Below, piece by piece: positions 51,778-60,351 of a DNA stretch of 64,000 nucleotides. The stretch is from Sulfitobacter sp043557345. GTDB taxonomy: Bacteria > Pseudomonadota > Alphaproteobacteria > Rhodobacterales > Rhodobacteraceae. The notes beneath the pieces were generated by a model. It saw nothing but the letters and a program-made list of their open reading frames with translations. It had not been told where the DNA came from and did not search any database. The position numbers were made by a program, and so were the translations under genes. Position 1 is the first letter of the stretch; the number at the start of each line of letters is the position of its first letter. Location: the NCBI RefSeq assembly GCF_043557345.1, contig NZ_JBIFFV010000005.1, positions 186,001 through 250,000 of the forward strand. Direction: 5' to 3'.

Positions 51778-52383
51778 TGCATCCTCTTCCAGAACCTCGC
51801 AGACCTCCCGCAACTCATCTAACCCCGCCGCCTCCACATGGCCCTGCACGCTTTGCTGTGTCAGGTCAAACTGCCGCGCAAGCTCTGCTTGCACCGGCGG
51901 CTCGGGGGCCAGCATGTAATAGGCGACATCGGCTTGGCGCTTGGTCCAACCGCCCGCGATCCGGTCGGCAAGGGGCAGGGACGTGCGCAGGGCGAGGGGG
52001 GCGTCGGGCGCGTGCATGCGCCGCGCGCGGGGCATGTTGTCGAGCGCGTGGCCGGAGCTGACCAGTGCCGCTCCGTCCGCGCGGGATAGGTCGTCGCTTG
52101 TGAAATGCGCGGGGCCGATACCGATGCCAAAGCGGGTGTCGGCGGTCTTGCCGCAGCGGCGCACGGCGGCACGTAGGACGAGGGCTGCGCGGAAGGAGAA
52201 GCTGGGGGTCACGGCCATCTGCCAGCCATCTCCGCGAAAGCGGGTCATGCGGGCGGGCTGGCCTTGCCAAGCAGTCAGCGCCTTGGCGGCGTCATCGAGG
52301 CGCGCGAAAATGGCGTCCAACTCCGCCCGGCTCATCGCGGAGGATTTCACGATATCGCCGGTAAAAATTGCCCAAGTTTCCAT
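51766..52383 (-). CDS. SatD-like protein with C-terminal helix-turn-helix
   Basis: The 205-residue protein begins METWAIFTGDIVKSSAMSRA. It has an RFRGDGWQMAVTPSFSF stretch and DTRFGIGIGPAHF, a pattern resembling the nucleotidyl-cyclase-like N-terminal part of SatD proteins. The C-terminal third (GGWTKRQADVAYYMLAPEP, QAELARQFDLTQQSVQGHVEAAG) looks like a helix-turn-helix. The combination suggests a sensor that binds a nucleotide and DNA. It precedes DUF3307 and may autoregulate through the adjacent inverted repeats; both are inference. A longer frame upstream lacks homology. Confidence 0.75.
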   Translation of the reverse strand: METWAIFTGDIVKSSAMSRAELDAIFARLDDAAKALTAWQGQPARMTRFRGDGWQMAVTPSFSFRAALVLRAAVRRCGKTADTRFGIGIGPAHFTSDDLSRADGAALVSSGHALDNMPRARRMHAPDAPLALRTSLPLADRIAGGWTKRQADVAYYMLAPEPPVQAELARQFDLTQQSVQGHVEAAGLDELREVCEVLEEDASAI

Positions 52384-52445
52384 GGCTTGCCCCTTGTTTC
52401 CCGCAATGTTGCAGGAAGGCGAAATCCATGCAAGCCCGGCTAGGG

Positions 52446-52473
52446 AAAAGGGCCGCCCGAAAGGGGGCGGCCC
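52446..52473 (-). terminator. Rho-independent terminator of the glycerophosphodiesterase gene
   Basis: Read on the minus strand, GGGCCGCCC and GGGCGGCCC form a 9-bp stem around CCTTTC, followed by TTTTCCC. It lies about 28 bases after the gene's stop. Confidence 0.85.
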
Positions 52474-52500
52474 TGATGGCATTCTAACGGCTAGGACCGG

Positions 52501-53712
52501 TCAGAGACCCATGCAGTTCGCATAATAAGTCACGGTCGCGGGCCAGTCAGAGAAGACACCGGCCACGCCAACGTCTTGGGCCAGCACGTCCAGCGCCACC
52601 AGATAGTCGCTGTCGTCTTTCACGATGTCATTGACCGACTGGAAGTACCAACCGCCACCCGAGCCGAGCGGGCCGGAACGCTCCAGCGTCCATGCAATCA
52701 AGGTCAGCCCTGCTTCTTTCGCGGCCATGGCGTATTCGGATGCGGCAATGGCGCCGTCCGTATTGGTCAGCATCATGTTGAGCGAGGGGGCGAGGTAGTT
52801 CACGCCCTTGGCTTTCAGATCGGCGAAATCTTCGGCCCACGTCTCGGGGTTTTGCTCATCGAAACCGTCGGACCACTGCACCAGATAGACGGCCTGCTTG
52901 CCGAATTCCGGTGTATTCTCAACCCAGTAAAGCACGTCTTCGAGGTTGAAGGACTGCGGCCAAACGTCGGAGGCGGGAATGCCTGCGGCGACATATTCAT
53001 CCACCAGCTTCTGCGCGTAGTCTGCCTGAGAGAAGCCCTCGTGCGGCATCTCGACGGAGGGGGATTTCAGCTCAGGCGTGAACTTGGCGCCAAGAGATTT
53101 GAACAGTTCGATCGATTCCGCATGGGTCATCAGATCGGCCTTGTCGCTGTAAAGCTCGGTGCGCCAGGTCGCGACGCCGCCCTGATAGTCTTCGGCGGTG
53201 GTGGCGGTCTTGTCGGCGCTGTCCATCTTGGGCGTCAGGGTGCGGAATTCGGCCAAGGTGATGTCGGAGGTGCGACATTCGGCGCTGGCGGGCGTGTCAC
53301 CCGACGCGGCGGTGAAGCCGGTGGTGCATTTCTCGGCCAGATCGGAGACGAGGATATTCGTCGTGGTGTGCAGATCGTTCTGTGCGTGACGGCAGACCAG
53401 CTCGTGATCGGCGGTAAAGGTCACGTCGCATTCCAAGATGCCCGCGCCCATCCGCGCGGCAGCGACGTTGGACTGCACGGTATGCTCAGGAAACATCAGC
53501 GGCGCGCCACGGTGGCCGATGGAAAAATCGGTTTTGGTGGCGTCTTGCCCCATGCAGGAGGCCAGCTTGTCCTTCAATGCGCCCTCGGGCAGCTTGTCCA
53601 CCAGATAGGCCGGGCGGGGGCCGTATTCGACCGGGGTCGCGGTGGCGTGGGCCTCGGCCAGCGCCATGCCGGGCGCGAGGGCCAGAGCGGCGAGAGAAAC
53701 AAGTGTTCGCAT
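52501..53712 (-). CDS. Secreted glycerophosphodiester phosphodiesterase
   Basis: The 403-residue product has a signal peptide (MRTLVSLAALALAPGMALAEA). Catalytic GDPD motifs are clear: SIGHRGAPLMFPEHT (His-Arg pair), ILECDVTFTADHELVCRHAQND and TPELKSP. It would hydrolyse glycerophosphodiesters in the periplasm to glycerol 3-phosphate and an alcohol, supplying carbon and phosphate. Domain size is larger than the usual 250-residue GDPD, as in periplasmic and eukaryotic-like forms. It has its own terminator. Confidence 0.92.
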   Translation of the reverse strand: MRTLVSLAALALAPGMALAEAHATATPVEYGPRPAYLVDKLPEGALKDKLASCMGQDATKTDFSIGHRGAPLMFPEHTVQSNVAAARMGAGILECDVTFTADHELVCRHAQNDLHTTTNILVSDLAEKCTTGFTAASGDTPASAECRTSDITLAEFRTLTPKMDSADKTATTAEDYQGGVATWRTELYSDKADLMTHAESIELFKSLGAKFTPELKSPSVEMPHEGFSQADYAQKLVDEYVAAGIPASDVWPQSFNLEDVLYWVENTPEFGKQAVYLVQWSDGFDEQNPETWAEDFADLKAKGVNYLAPSLNMMLTNTDGAIAASEYAMAAKEAGLTLIAWTLERSGPLGSGGGWYFQSVNDIVKDDSDYLVALDVLAQDVGVAGVFSDWPATVTYYANCMGL

Positions 53713-53835
53713 AATGTTATCCGTTCGTGAATGAAGTTCTGGGGCTTCTATGGGTGCCCGATGTAACGGTTTCACGACCGGTTCATGTCAGTCAAATGAA
53801 CAATCCTTGGCCGTCCCGCTCGGCGGGATGCGGCC

Positions 53836-53871
53836 AAAGAAAACGCCGCCGATGCCCTGCACCGACGGCGT
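53836..53871 (-). terminator. Rho-independent terminator of the SufT-like gene
   Basis: Read on the minus strand, ACGCCGTCGGTGC and GCATCGGCGGCGT form a 13-bp stem (two G-T pairs) with loop AGG, followed by TTTCTTT. It begins about 27 bases after the stop. Confidence 0.85.
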
Positions 53872-53898
53872 CCGTTCTTTGCGTTGTAAAACTGTCGC

Positions 53899-54261
53899 TT
53901 ACATGAAGCCCAGTTCAAGGCGGGCTTCGTCCGACATCATGTCCATGCCCCAAGGCGGCTCCCAGACCAGTGCCACATTGACCTGCTTGACCCCGGCGAT
54001 CGGCTCGACCGCATCGGCAACCCAGCCGGGCATCTCACCGGCCACGGGGCAGCCGGGCGCGGTCAGCGACATCTTGATGTCGACCTCATTCTCGTCGTTG
54101 ATGTCGATGGTGTAGATCAGCCCCAGTTCATAGATATTCACCGGGATCTCAGGGTCATAGACCGTGCGGCAAGCCTCAACGACCTGCTCGTAGAGCGGGT
54201 GATCTGTAGAAGAGGGCGCAATCAGCGGTGTCCCTTCGAGCGGTTGGGTCTGTTCGGTCAT
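53899..54261 (-). CDS. SUF-type Fe-S assembly protein (SufT/MIP18-like, DUF59)
   Basis: The 120-residue protein has the MIP18 domain: CRTVYDPEIPVNIYELGLIY and MSLTAPGCPVAGEMPGWVAD, with the conserved cysteine, ending VWEPPWGMDMMSDEARLELG. It helps Fe-S cluster maturation. It is a single gene here and may serve complex I and CysI/CysH clusters. Stop is followed by a strong terminator. Confidence 0.92.
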   Translation of the reverse strand: MTEQTQPLEGTPLIAPSSTDHPLYEQVVEACRTVYDPEIPVNIYELGLIYTIDINDENEVDIKMSLTAPGCPVAGEMPGWVADAVEPIAGVKQVNVALVWEPPWGMDMMSDEARLELGFM

Positions 54262-54354
54262 CTCTTGCCTCGCATCATTCTCGACGTTTTATATAGGGAT
54301 TGCGGGCAGGGGCGTAAAGTGGCCCCGAGCCGGGCGGGGCCGCTGCCGCACCCG

Positions 54355-55737
54355 TTATCCGCCTTTGCGACGCCGCGCGGGCTGTGGCTTCACGCGGGCT
54401 TCGATCTCATCATAGACCTTGCCGACGATATCTTTCTTGGTGGCATTCTCGATCCCCTCGAAGCCGGGGGAGGAGTTGACCTCAAGCACCTTTGGCCCGC
54501 TCTCGGACCGCAGCAGATCGACCCCGGCGATGCCAAGGCCAAAGGCGCGGGCGGCGCGTACGGCGGTGTCGCGTTCCTCTTTCGAGATGCGCACCACCTT
54601 GGCCGAGCCGCCCCGGTGCAGGTTCGAGCGGAAATCCCCTTCGGCGCCAGTGCGTTTCATGGAGGCCACGACCTTGCCCGCCACCACGAGACAGCGGATG
54701 TCTTCGCCAGCGGCCTCCTTGACGAAATCCTGCACGAGGAAGTTGGCACGCAGGCCGCGGAAGGCGTCGATCACCGACTCGGCGGCCTTCTTGGTTTCGG
54801 CCAGCACGACACCTTTGCCTTGGGTCGATTCCAGCAGCTTTACGATCAACGGCGCGGTGCCCACCAGCGCCATCAGGTTGCTGGTGTCTTTGGGCGAGGC
54901 GGCGAAAGCCGTGGTCGGCATGCCAATGCGCTTGGCGGCCAAGACCTGATGCGCGTGCAGCTTGTCGCGGCTGGCGGTGATCCCGGCAGAGCCGTTGACG
55001 CAGAAGGTGCCGATGGTCTCGAACTGGCGGATCACGGCGGTGCCGTAGGAGGTGATCGACGCGCCGATGCGCGGGATCACCGCGTCATAGCGCGGCAGGC
55101 GCTTGCCGTCGTAATGCACCTCGGGGGCCAGTTGGTTGATCGCCATGTAGCAACGCGTGGTGTCGATCACCTCAACCACATGGCCGCGCGCTTCGCCCAC
55201 CTCGACCAGCCGGCGGGTGGAATAGTTGTCTTCCCGGCTCAGCACCGCGATGCGCAGCGCGCGCTGCGGCGCTTTGTGGCGCAGGCTGGCGGTGTGGTAA
55301 ACGTCGTAATTCAGGTCAGGCTGCAACCGCCGTTCGGTGGCCGAGATGTTGATATGTTCGGTCAGCGCCTGACGGCCCAGCAACATGCGGCTGGTCATGG
55401 TGCTCCGGTTGGTCAGGGTCACGTCGATGGGCCAGCTTTGGCCGCCGACCTCAAGCGTGGTGGCGATGACGAAACGTTGCTCGGATTCGCCGTTGGAAGA
55501 GGTCACCTCGCGCCGGTCGATGATCGGGGCGGAACAGGTGATCGAGATATCCTCGCGCCCGGAAATGGGATGCACGTTGAACCGCACCTTGGGTTTTGAC
55601 GCGGGGCCAAAGACTTCGATGTCATGGGCATGTAGCGCCGAGGTGCGCGCGCCGGTGTCGACCTTGGCCTTGATCGCGGGCAGGCCGAGATCGGGCAGGG
55701 CAACCCATTCTTCCCAGCCGAATGTCAGTTTTTCCAT
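54355..55737 (-). CDS. RimK-type ATP-grasp ligase fused to a retropepsin-like domain
   Basis: The 460-residue protein has an N-terminal aspartic-protease-like domain (1-150) with KVDTGARTSALHA (DTGA at 27-30) and LGRQALTEHINISA, as in the bacterial RimK-linked zinc/aspartic protease family. The C-terminal ATP-grasp domain (about 165-445) has GSAGITASRDKLHAHQVLA, PLIVKLLESTQGKGVVLAE and LEVNSSPGFEGIE. RimK adds glutamate to ribosomal protein S6 or makes poly-glutamate. The two domains are usually encoded by adjacent genes; here they form one chain. Confidence 0.88.
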   Translation of the reverse strand: MEKLTFGWEEWVALPDLGLPAIKAKVDTGARTSALHAHDIEVFGPASKPKVRFNVHPISGREDISITCSAPIIDRREVTSSNGESEQRFVIATTLEVGGQSWPIDVTLTNRSTMTSRMLLGRQALTEHINISATERRLQPDLNYDVYHTASLRHKAPQRALRIAVLSREDNYSTRRLVEVGEARGHVVEVIDTTRCYMAINQLAPEVHYDGKRLPRYDAVIPRIGASITSYGTAVIRQFETIGTFCVNGSAGITASRDKLHAHQVLAAKRIGMPTTAFAASPKDTSNLMALVGTAPLIVKLLESTQGKGVVLAETKKAAESVIDAFRGLRANFLVQDFVKEAAGEDIRCLVVAGKVVASMKRTGAEGDFRSNLHRGGSAKVVRISKEERDTAVRAARAFGLGIAGVDLLRSESGPKVLEVNSSPGFEGIENATKKDIVGKVYDEIEARVKPQPARRRKGG

Positions 55738-55805
55738 TGCCTGCTCCTTGGGTCATTGGTCCGCCTGCCTAACCTGCGGCAAGCGCTGCATCAAGCGGCG
55801 TGATG

Positions 55806-57497
55806 CTACGGCGTGCCCATATCCGCAGGGGCGGGGGGCAACATGCGGACATCGTTCTCTTTCTCCATCCGAGCGGCGGCGGCAAGAAGTTCTTCGCGCA
55901 CGCGGCATTCGATATCCCAAAAGGTCGCGGCATTGTCGGTGGGCAACTCGAAGCGCACCTTGATGCCGAAGGCATCTTGGTCGAGCACATGCACCTTGGC
56001 CTTGTCCATCGGTTTGACGTCATTGGGGTCTTCCCGCGCCAAAAGGTCAAAGAACACGCGGCGCAGCGCTGCCACATCGGCGTTTTGCGACAGGGTGAGG
56101 ATGATGGGGCGCACCATGGCGTGATCCTCGATCGACCAGTTTTCAAAGGCGTCGGAAACGAAATAGCTGACCGGCACGATCAGCCGGGTACCGTTCCAGT
56201 TGAGCAATTGCACGTAAGTAAAGTGAATTTGCTCGACCGTGCAGAAATGCCCTTCGAAGATCAGTTGATCCCCGATCCGCGCGGAGCGGTTCAGCGCGAT
56301 CTGGATGGAGGCGAGGATATTGCCCAGAACCTCACGCGCCGCGAAACCCAAGACGATGGTCACCGCACCCGCAGAGGCCAGCAGCGACAGGCCAAGGGTG
56401 TTGTCTGCATTGCTGGAAACAAGGATCACCCCTGAGGCCACCAGCACGGCGATCACAATCACCCCTTTGCGCGCCGCCGCGATTGTCGTGGCGATAGAGC
56501 GCATATGGGCGTTCATCGGATCGGCAAGCTCATAGGCGTTGTTGGGGCTGATCCGATCAAAGATCTCGTCAAAGGTAAAGACGATGGCGAGGGCCGCGGC
56601 GGTGACATAGGCGATCAGCAAAATCGGGCTCAGCACCGCGTCAATAAAGCCTGAGACGACCAAGACCCGGCTGGTGGCCGTGCCGATGATTGCAGCGCAG
56701 AGCACGATGGCGGCGGGCCAGCGGAAAGAGCGAAACACAAAGCGCATCCAACGGCGTTTGGCGGCCTCTCCGAGACGGCGCATGACGCCGAAGGCGAACC
56801 AGCCGGCCATGAGGGCAACGCCAACCAGCAGCGGCAGGAACAGCACCTCCCACAGATACATGCCCCAAAAGGCGCGGATGCGCAGCCAGTCGGGCAGCAT
56901 CGTCTCAAGGTCCGTCGGCCCATACTGTGCATGCAGATGCGGGATGTTGTCGATGCTCTGACGGGAGAAGACCCACACCGGCTCGGCATCCTCTCCGGGT
57001 TTGATCCGGTTGAGCCGCAGCGGCACGTCATGGCCGCCCAGTTCCAGCCTGTCGATCAAGAGCGAGCGGCGCACGCGCCCGGTGTCATTGTCCTCGGCCG
57101 AGCCTGAGAGCCAGCCATCGGGGCGGTCTGCCAGCCTGCGCCATGGCACGACGACCTTGCGCTCCATCAAGACAGAGAGTTGGAAGGCGCGCTCGGCCCC
57201 GATAACCGCCTGATCCCCTTGCGGCAGATCCGACAGGTCTAGGATATGGGCCGCGTCCGAATAGTGGCCATTGTCCGTGAGGTAGATGAAACTTTCCAGC
57301 GCCGCCATCGGTGTGCCGCGGTCCAGCGTCTCGGGCGGGGGCGGCAGGCCGGGGTTCAGCTCGGTCGTTTCAAACCATTTTTCCTGCGCCTGCCCGGTGG
57401 CGGCCCCTGAGAGCAGCGCAAACGCCAGCACGAAAGCCCCCAGAAAACGAGGCAACACAGTCGCGAAAGCGCGTGGGAGTAAGGCAAGCCGCTGCAT
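55806..57497 (-). CDS. MscS-family mechanosensitive channel with large N-terminal periplasmic domain
   Basis: The 563-residue protein has a signal peptide (LGAFVLAFALLSGAATGQAQ), a soluble N-terminal domain (about 40-205), about five membrane segments (about 212-390), the pore-lining GLSLLASAGAVTIVLGFAAREVLGNILASIQIAL, and the MscS beta domain (IGDQLIFEGHFCTVEQIHFTYVQLLNWNGTRLIVPVSYFV). It would open under osmotic downshock. The N-terminal domain is not one I recognise. It precedes the intergenic region of tgt, divergently. Confidence 0.9.
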   Translation of the reverse strand: MQRLALLPRAFATVLPRFLGAFVLAFALLSGAATGQAQEKWFETTELNPGLPPPPETLDRGTPMAALESFIYLTDNGHYSDAAHILDLSDLPQGDQAVIGAERAFQLSVLMERKVVVPWRRLADRPDGWLSGSAEDNDTGRVRRSLLIDRLELGGHDVPLRLNRIKPGEDAEPVWVFSRQSIDNIPHLHAQYGPTDLETMLPDWLRIRAFWGMYLWEVLFLPLLVGVALMAGWFAFGVMRRLGEAAKRRWMRFVFRSFRWPAAIVLCAAIIGTATSRVLVVSGFIDAVLSPILLIAYVTAAALAIVFTFDEIFDRISPNNAYELADPMNAHMRSIATTIAAARKGVIVIAVLVASGVILVSSNADNTLGLSLLASAGAVTIVLGFAAREVLGNILASIQIALNRSARIGDQLIFEGHFCTVEQIHFTYVQLLNWNGTRLIVPVSYFVSDAFENWSIEDHAMVRPIILTLSQNADVAALRRVFFDLLAREDPNDVKPMDKAKVHVLDQDAFGIKVRFELPTDNAATFWDIECRVREELLAAAARMEKENDVRMLPPAPADMGTP

Positions 57498-57791
57498 GGA
57501 TAGCGCAATGTAGCGGAGGTTCGGTCAATTCAAGGCTGCACCGCGTTTTGAAACGCTATTTGCGGGCTTTGGGCCGCGTTGAGGTTGCGCGTAGCGATCC
57601 GCGCATAGTTGGATTGCTGGCTTCAAGGCGTTCGCAGGAATGCATTGGGGGTGATCAAGCGGCAGCGATTTCGCTCTAAGCCCGTTATCCTTTGAACGAT
57701 ACCATTCTCGGGCGATCTCGGCTATTTCCGCTTTATTGCATGTTTCCCGCCACTGGTTTATCGCGCCAGTCGCAGGCAGAGAGGGCAGCGT
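57498..57791. other. Intergenic region between the MscS gene and tgt
   Basis: The 294 bp separate divergent genes and must hold both promoters. I see no gene, strong hairpin or repeat. AGGCAGAGAGGG before the tgt ATG is its ribosome binding site. Confidence 0.5.
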
Positions 57792-58919
57792 ATGACCAGC
57801 ACCGGATTCACCAAACACGCGCAGGACGGCAAGGCACGCAGTGGCGTGATCCAGACCCCGCGCGGCGAGATCCGCACGCCCGCCTTCATGCCGGTGGGCA
57901 CGGCGGCGACGGTCAAGGCGATGATGCCCGAAAGCGTGGCCTCCACCGGCGCGGACATTCTGCTGGGCAATACCTACCATCTCATGCTGCGCCCCACGGC
58001 AGAGCGTGTGGCCGCCTTGGGCGGGCTGCATAGGTTCATGAACTGGGACAAGCCGATCCTGACCGACAGTGGCGGCTTTCAGGTGATGAGCCTCGCTGGC
58101 CTGCGCAAACTGACCGAACGCGGCGTAACCTTCAAAAGCCATATCGACGGCTCCAAACATGAGATCACGCCGGAACGCTCGATGGAGATTCAGGAGCTTT
58201 TGGGCTCCGATATCGTCATGTGTTTCGACGAATGCCCGGCGCTGCCTGCTGACCGGGACCGCATTGCCGAAAGCATGCGCCTGTCGATGCGTTGGGCCAA
58301 GCGCAGCCGCGAGGCTTTTGGCGACCGCCCCGGTCACATGCTGTTCGGCATCCAGCAAGGTGGGTTGGAAGAGGACTTCCGCCAAGAAAGCGCCGAGGCG
58401 CTGCGCGAGATCGGCTTTGACGGCTATGCCGTCGGCGGTCTGGCCGTGGGGGAGGGGCAGCAGGCGATGTTCTCCACCTTGGATTTCTCGACCGACATGC
58501 TGCCCGAGGACAAGCCGCGTTACCTGATGGGCGTGGGCAAGCCCGACGATATCGTCGGTGCCGTGGCGCGGGGCATCGACATGATGGACTGTGTGCTGCC
58601 CTCCCGCTCTGGCCGCACGGGGCAGGTCTTTACCCGGATGGGCGTGCTCAATATCAAGAACGCGCGCCATCAGGACGATCCGCGCCCTCTGGACGAGAAT
58701 TGCAGCTGCCCGGCCTGCCGCAATTATTCGCGCGCCTATCTGCATCACGTTTTCCGCAGCCAAGAGATCATCTCCTCCATGCTGCTGACATGGCACAACC
58801 TGCAGTATTACCAAGACATCATGGCCGGCATGCGCGCGGCCATCGCGGCGGGCCGGTTCACCCAATGGCAGGCCGATTTCCACGCGGGCCGCGAACAGGG
58901 CGACATCGACCCGCTCTGA
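57792..58919 (+). CDS. tgt: Queuine tRNA-ribosyltransferase
   Basis: The 375-residue enzyme exchanges guanine 34 for preQ1 in GUN-anticodon tRNAs. TDSGGFQVMSLAGLRKL gives the base-binding Asp, GIDMMDCVLPSRSGRTGQ the nucleophilic Asp region, and CSCPACRNYSRAYLHH the zinc site. GGLAVGEGQ is conserved. Length is normal. Confidence 0.96.
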   Translation: MTSTGFTKHAQDGKARSGVIQTPRGEIRTPAFMPVGTAATVKAMMPESVASTGADILLGNTYHLMLRPTAERVAALGGLHRFMNWDKPILTDSGGFQVMSLAGLRKLTERGVTFKSHIDGSKHEITPERSMEIQELLGSDIVMCFDECPALPADRDRIAESMRLSMRWAKRSREAFGDRPGHMLFGIQQGGLEEDFRQESAEALREIGFDGYAVGGLAVGEGQQAMFSTLDFSTDMLPEDKPRYLMGVGKPDDIVGAVARGIDMMDCVLPSRSGRTGQVFTRMGVLNIKNARHQDDPRPLDENCSCPACRNYSRAYLHHVFRSQEIISSMLLTWHNLQYYQDIMAGMRAAIAAGRFTQWQADFHAGREQGDIDPL

Positions 58920-59024
58920 GGGGCGGGCGCTGCCGCCTCACGCGAATTTGTGCGGTTGATCCTTGCTGCGGGGCGGCAGGGTCTTAGGTGCCTTGCACAT
59001 TCTATTGCAAGGAAAGGCCCGAAT

Positions 59025-60119
59025 ATGACCGAGAAGCTCTTTACCCCTTTCACCGCCGGTGAGATCGCGGCCGAGAACCGTTTGGTGATGGCCCCGCTGA
59101 CGCGCAACCGTGCGGACAATGAGACTGGCGAAGTCTCGGACATGCATGTCGACTATTACCGCCAGCGGGCCGGTGCAGGCATCATCATCACCGAAGCCAC
59201 CCAGATCAGCCCCGAGGGCAAAGGGTACTTCCAGACCCCCGGCATTCATAGCGAGGGCCAAGTCGCCGCATGGCGCAAGGTGACCGACGCGGTGCATGCG
59301 GAAGGCGGGCGGATCGTCATCCAGCTGTGGCATGTGGGGCGGATCAGCCACACGTCGCTACAGCCCGATGGCGGCAAGCCCGTCGCGCCTTCTGCGATTG
59401 CCGCTGGCGTGAAGACCTTCACCGCCAACGGGTTCGAGGATACCTCCGAGCCGCGCGCGCTTGAATTGGATGAGATGCCGCGTCTGGTCGCCGACTATGC
59501 TCATGCCGCCGAGATGGCCAAGAAAGCAGGCTTTGACGGGGTCGAGGTTCACGGGGCCAATGGCTATCTGCTGGATCAATTCCTCAAAACCGGCAGCAAC
59601 AAACGCGACGATGCCTATGGCGGCAGCGTGGCAAACCGCGCGCGGCTGCTGTTCGAGGTGTTGGATGCAGTGACGAAAGTCTGGGGCGGCGAACGTGTGG
59701 GGCTGCGCCTGTCGCCCTTCTCGCCCGCCAATGGGATCGAAGACGCCAATCCGCAAGAGACCTTTGAATATGTCGTCAAGGGGCTGAACCGCTACAACCT
59801 GTCCTATCTGCACCTTGTCGAAGGGGCCACGGGCGGGCCGCGCGAGTTGGACGAGGGCGAAAGCATCGCCGCGCTGCGGGCGCTCTTTGACGGGCCTTAC
59901 ATGGCCAACAACGGCTATGACCGCGAGATGGCGATCGAGGCCGTGGCCAATGACAAGGCCGATCTGATCGCCGTGGGCCGCCCCTTCATCGCCAACCCCG
60001 ATCTGCCGCGCCGATGGCTGATGAATGGCCCGCTGAACGAGGGCGATACCGATACCTACTACGGCGGTGGGCGCAAAGGATTCACTGATTACCCGACGCT
60101 GGAACAGGCCGAAGCCTGA
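59025..60119 (+). CDS. Old Yellow Enzyme family alkene reductase
   Basis: The 364-residue FMN-dependent TIM barrel reduces activated C=C bonds with NAD(P)H. N-terminal NRLVMAPLTRNRADNETGEV, substrate-binding QLWHVGRISHT (the His pair position), VHGANGYLLDQFLKTGSNKRDDAYGGS and DLIAVGRPFIANPDLPRR are typical. CGAATATGACC surrounds the ATG; GCAAGGAAAG is the ribosome binding site. The physiological substrate is unknown. Confidence 0.94.
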   Translation: MTEKLFTPFTAGEIAAENRLVMAPLTRNRADNETGEVSDMHVDYYRQRAGAGIIITEATQISPEGKGYFQTPGIHSEGQVAAWRKVTDAVHAEGGRIVIQLWHVGRISHTSLQPDGGKPVAPSAIAAGVKTFTANGFEDTSEPRALELDEMPRLVADYAHAAEMAKKAGFDGVEVHGANGYLLDQFLKTGSNKRDDAYGGSVANRARLLFEVLDAVTKVWGGERVGLRLSPFSPANGIEDANPQETFEYVVKGLNRYNLSYLHLVEGATGGPRELDEGESIAALRALFDGPYMANNGYDREMAIEAVANDKADLIAVGRPFIANPDLPRRWLMNGPLNEGDTDTYYGGGRKGFTDYPTLEQAEA

Positions 60120-60124
60120 CCGAT

Positions 60125-60149
60125 CAGGGGCGCCCGCGCGGCGCCCCTG
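60125..60149 (+). terminator. Stem-loop after the Old Yellow Enzyme gene
   Basis: CAGGGGCGCC (60125-60134) pairs with GGCGCCCCTG (60140-60149) around CGCGC, five bases after the stop. There is no T-run; termination may be weak. A second inverted repeat, TTGGGG/CCCCAA, follows at 60167-60186. Confidence 0.55.
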
Positions 60150-60351
60150 TCCTACGCCGCGCGCTATTGGGGCGAAATCACCCCAACACGCGCTTGCCTC
60201 CATCCCGCCGAAGCGCGATGATGGCGGCCGAACAGCCCGCAAGGGATTGAAACAGGCGGATGGGATGCACACATGTCCTGTCCAGAAGAGGGGATGTCAG
60301 AGGCCGCCTATGACAGGGGCCCGGATGTCTTGCTAAGATAAGGAATTGAGC

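Noticed and set aside
60120..60351. Possible heat-shock promoter of lon
   Set aside because: CTTG and TTGAAA elements occur, but none has a convincing partner box at correct spacing.
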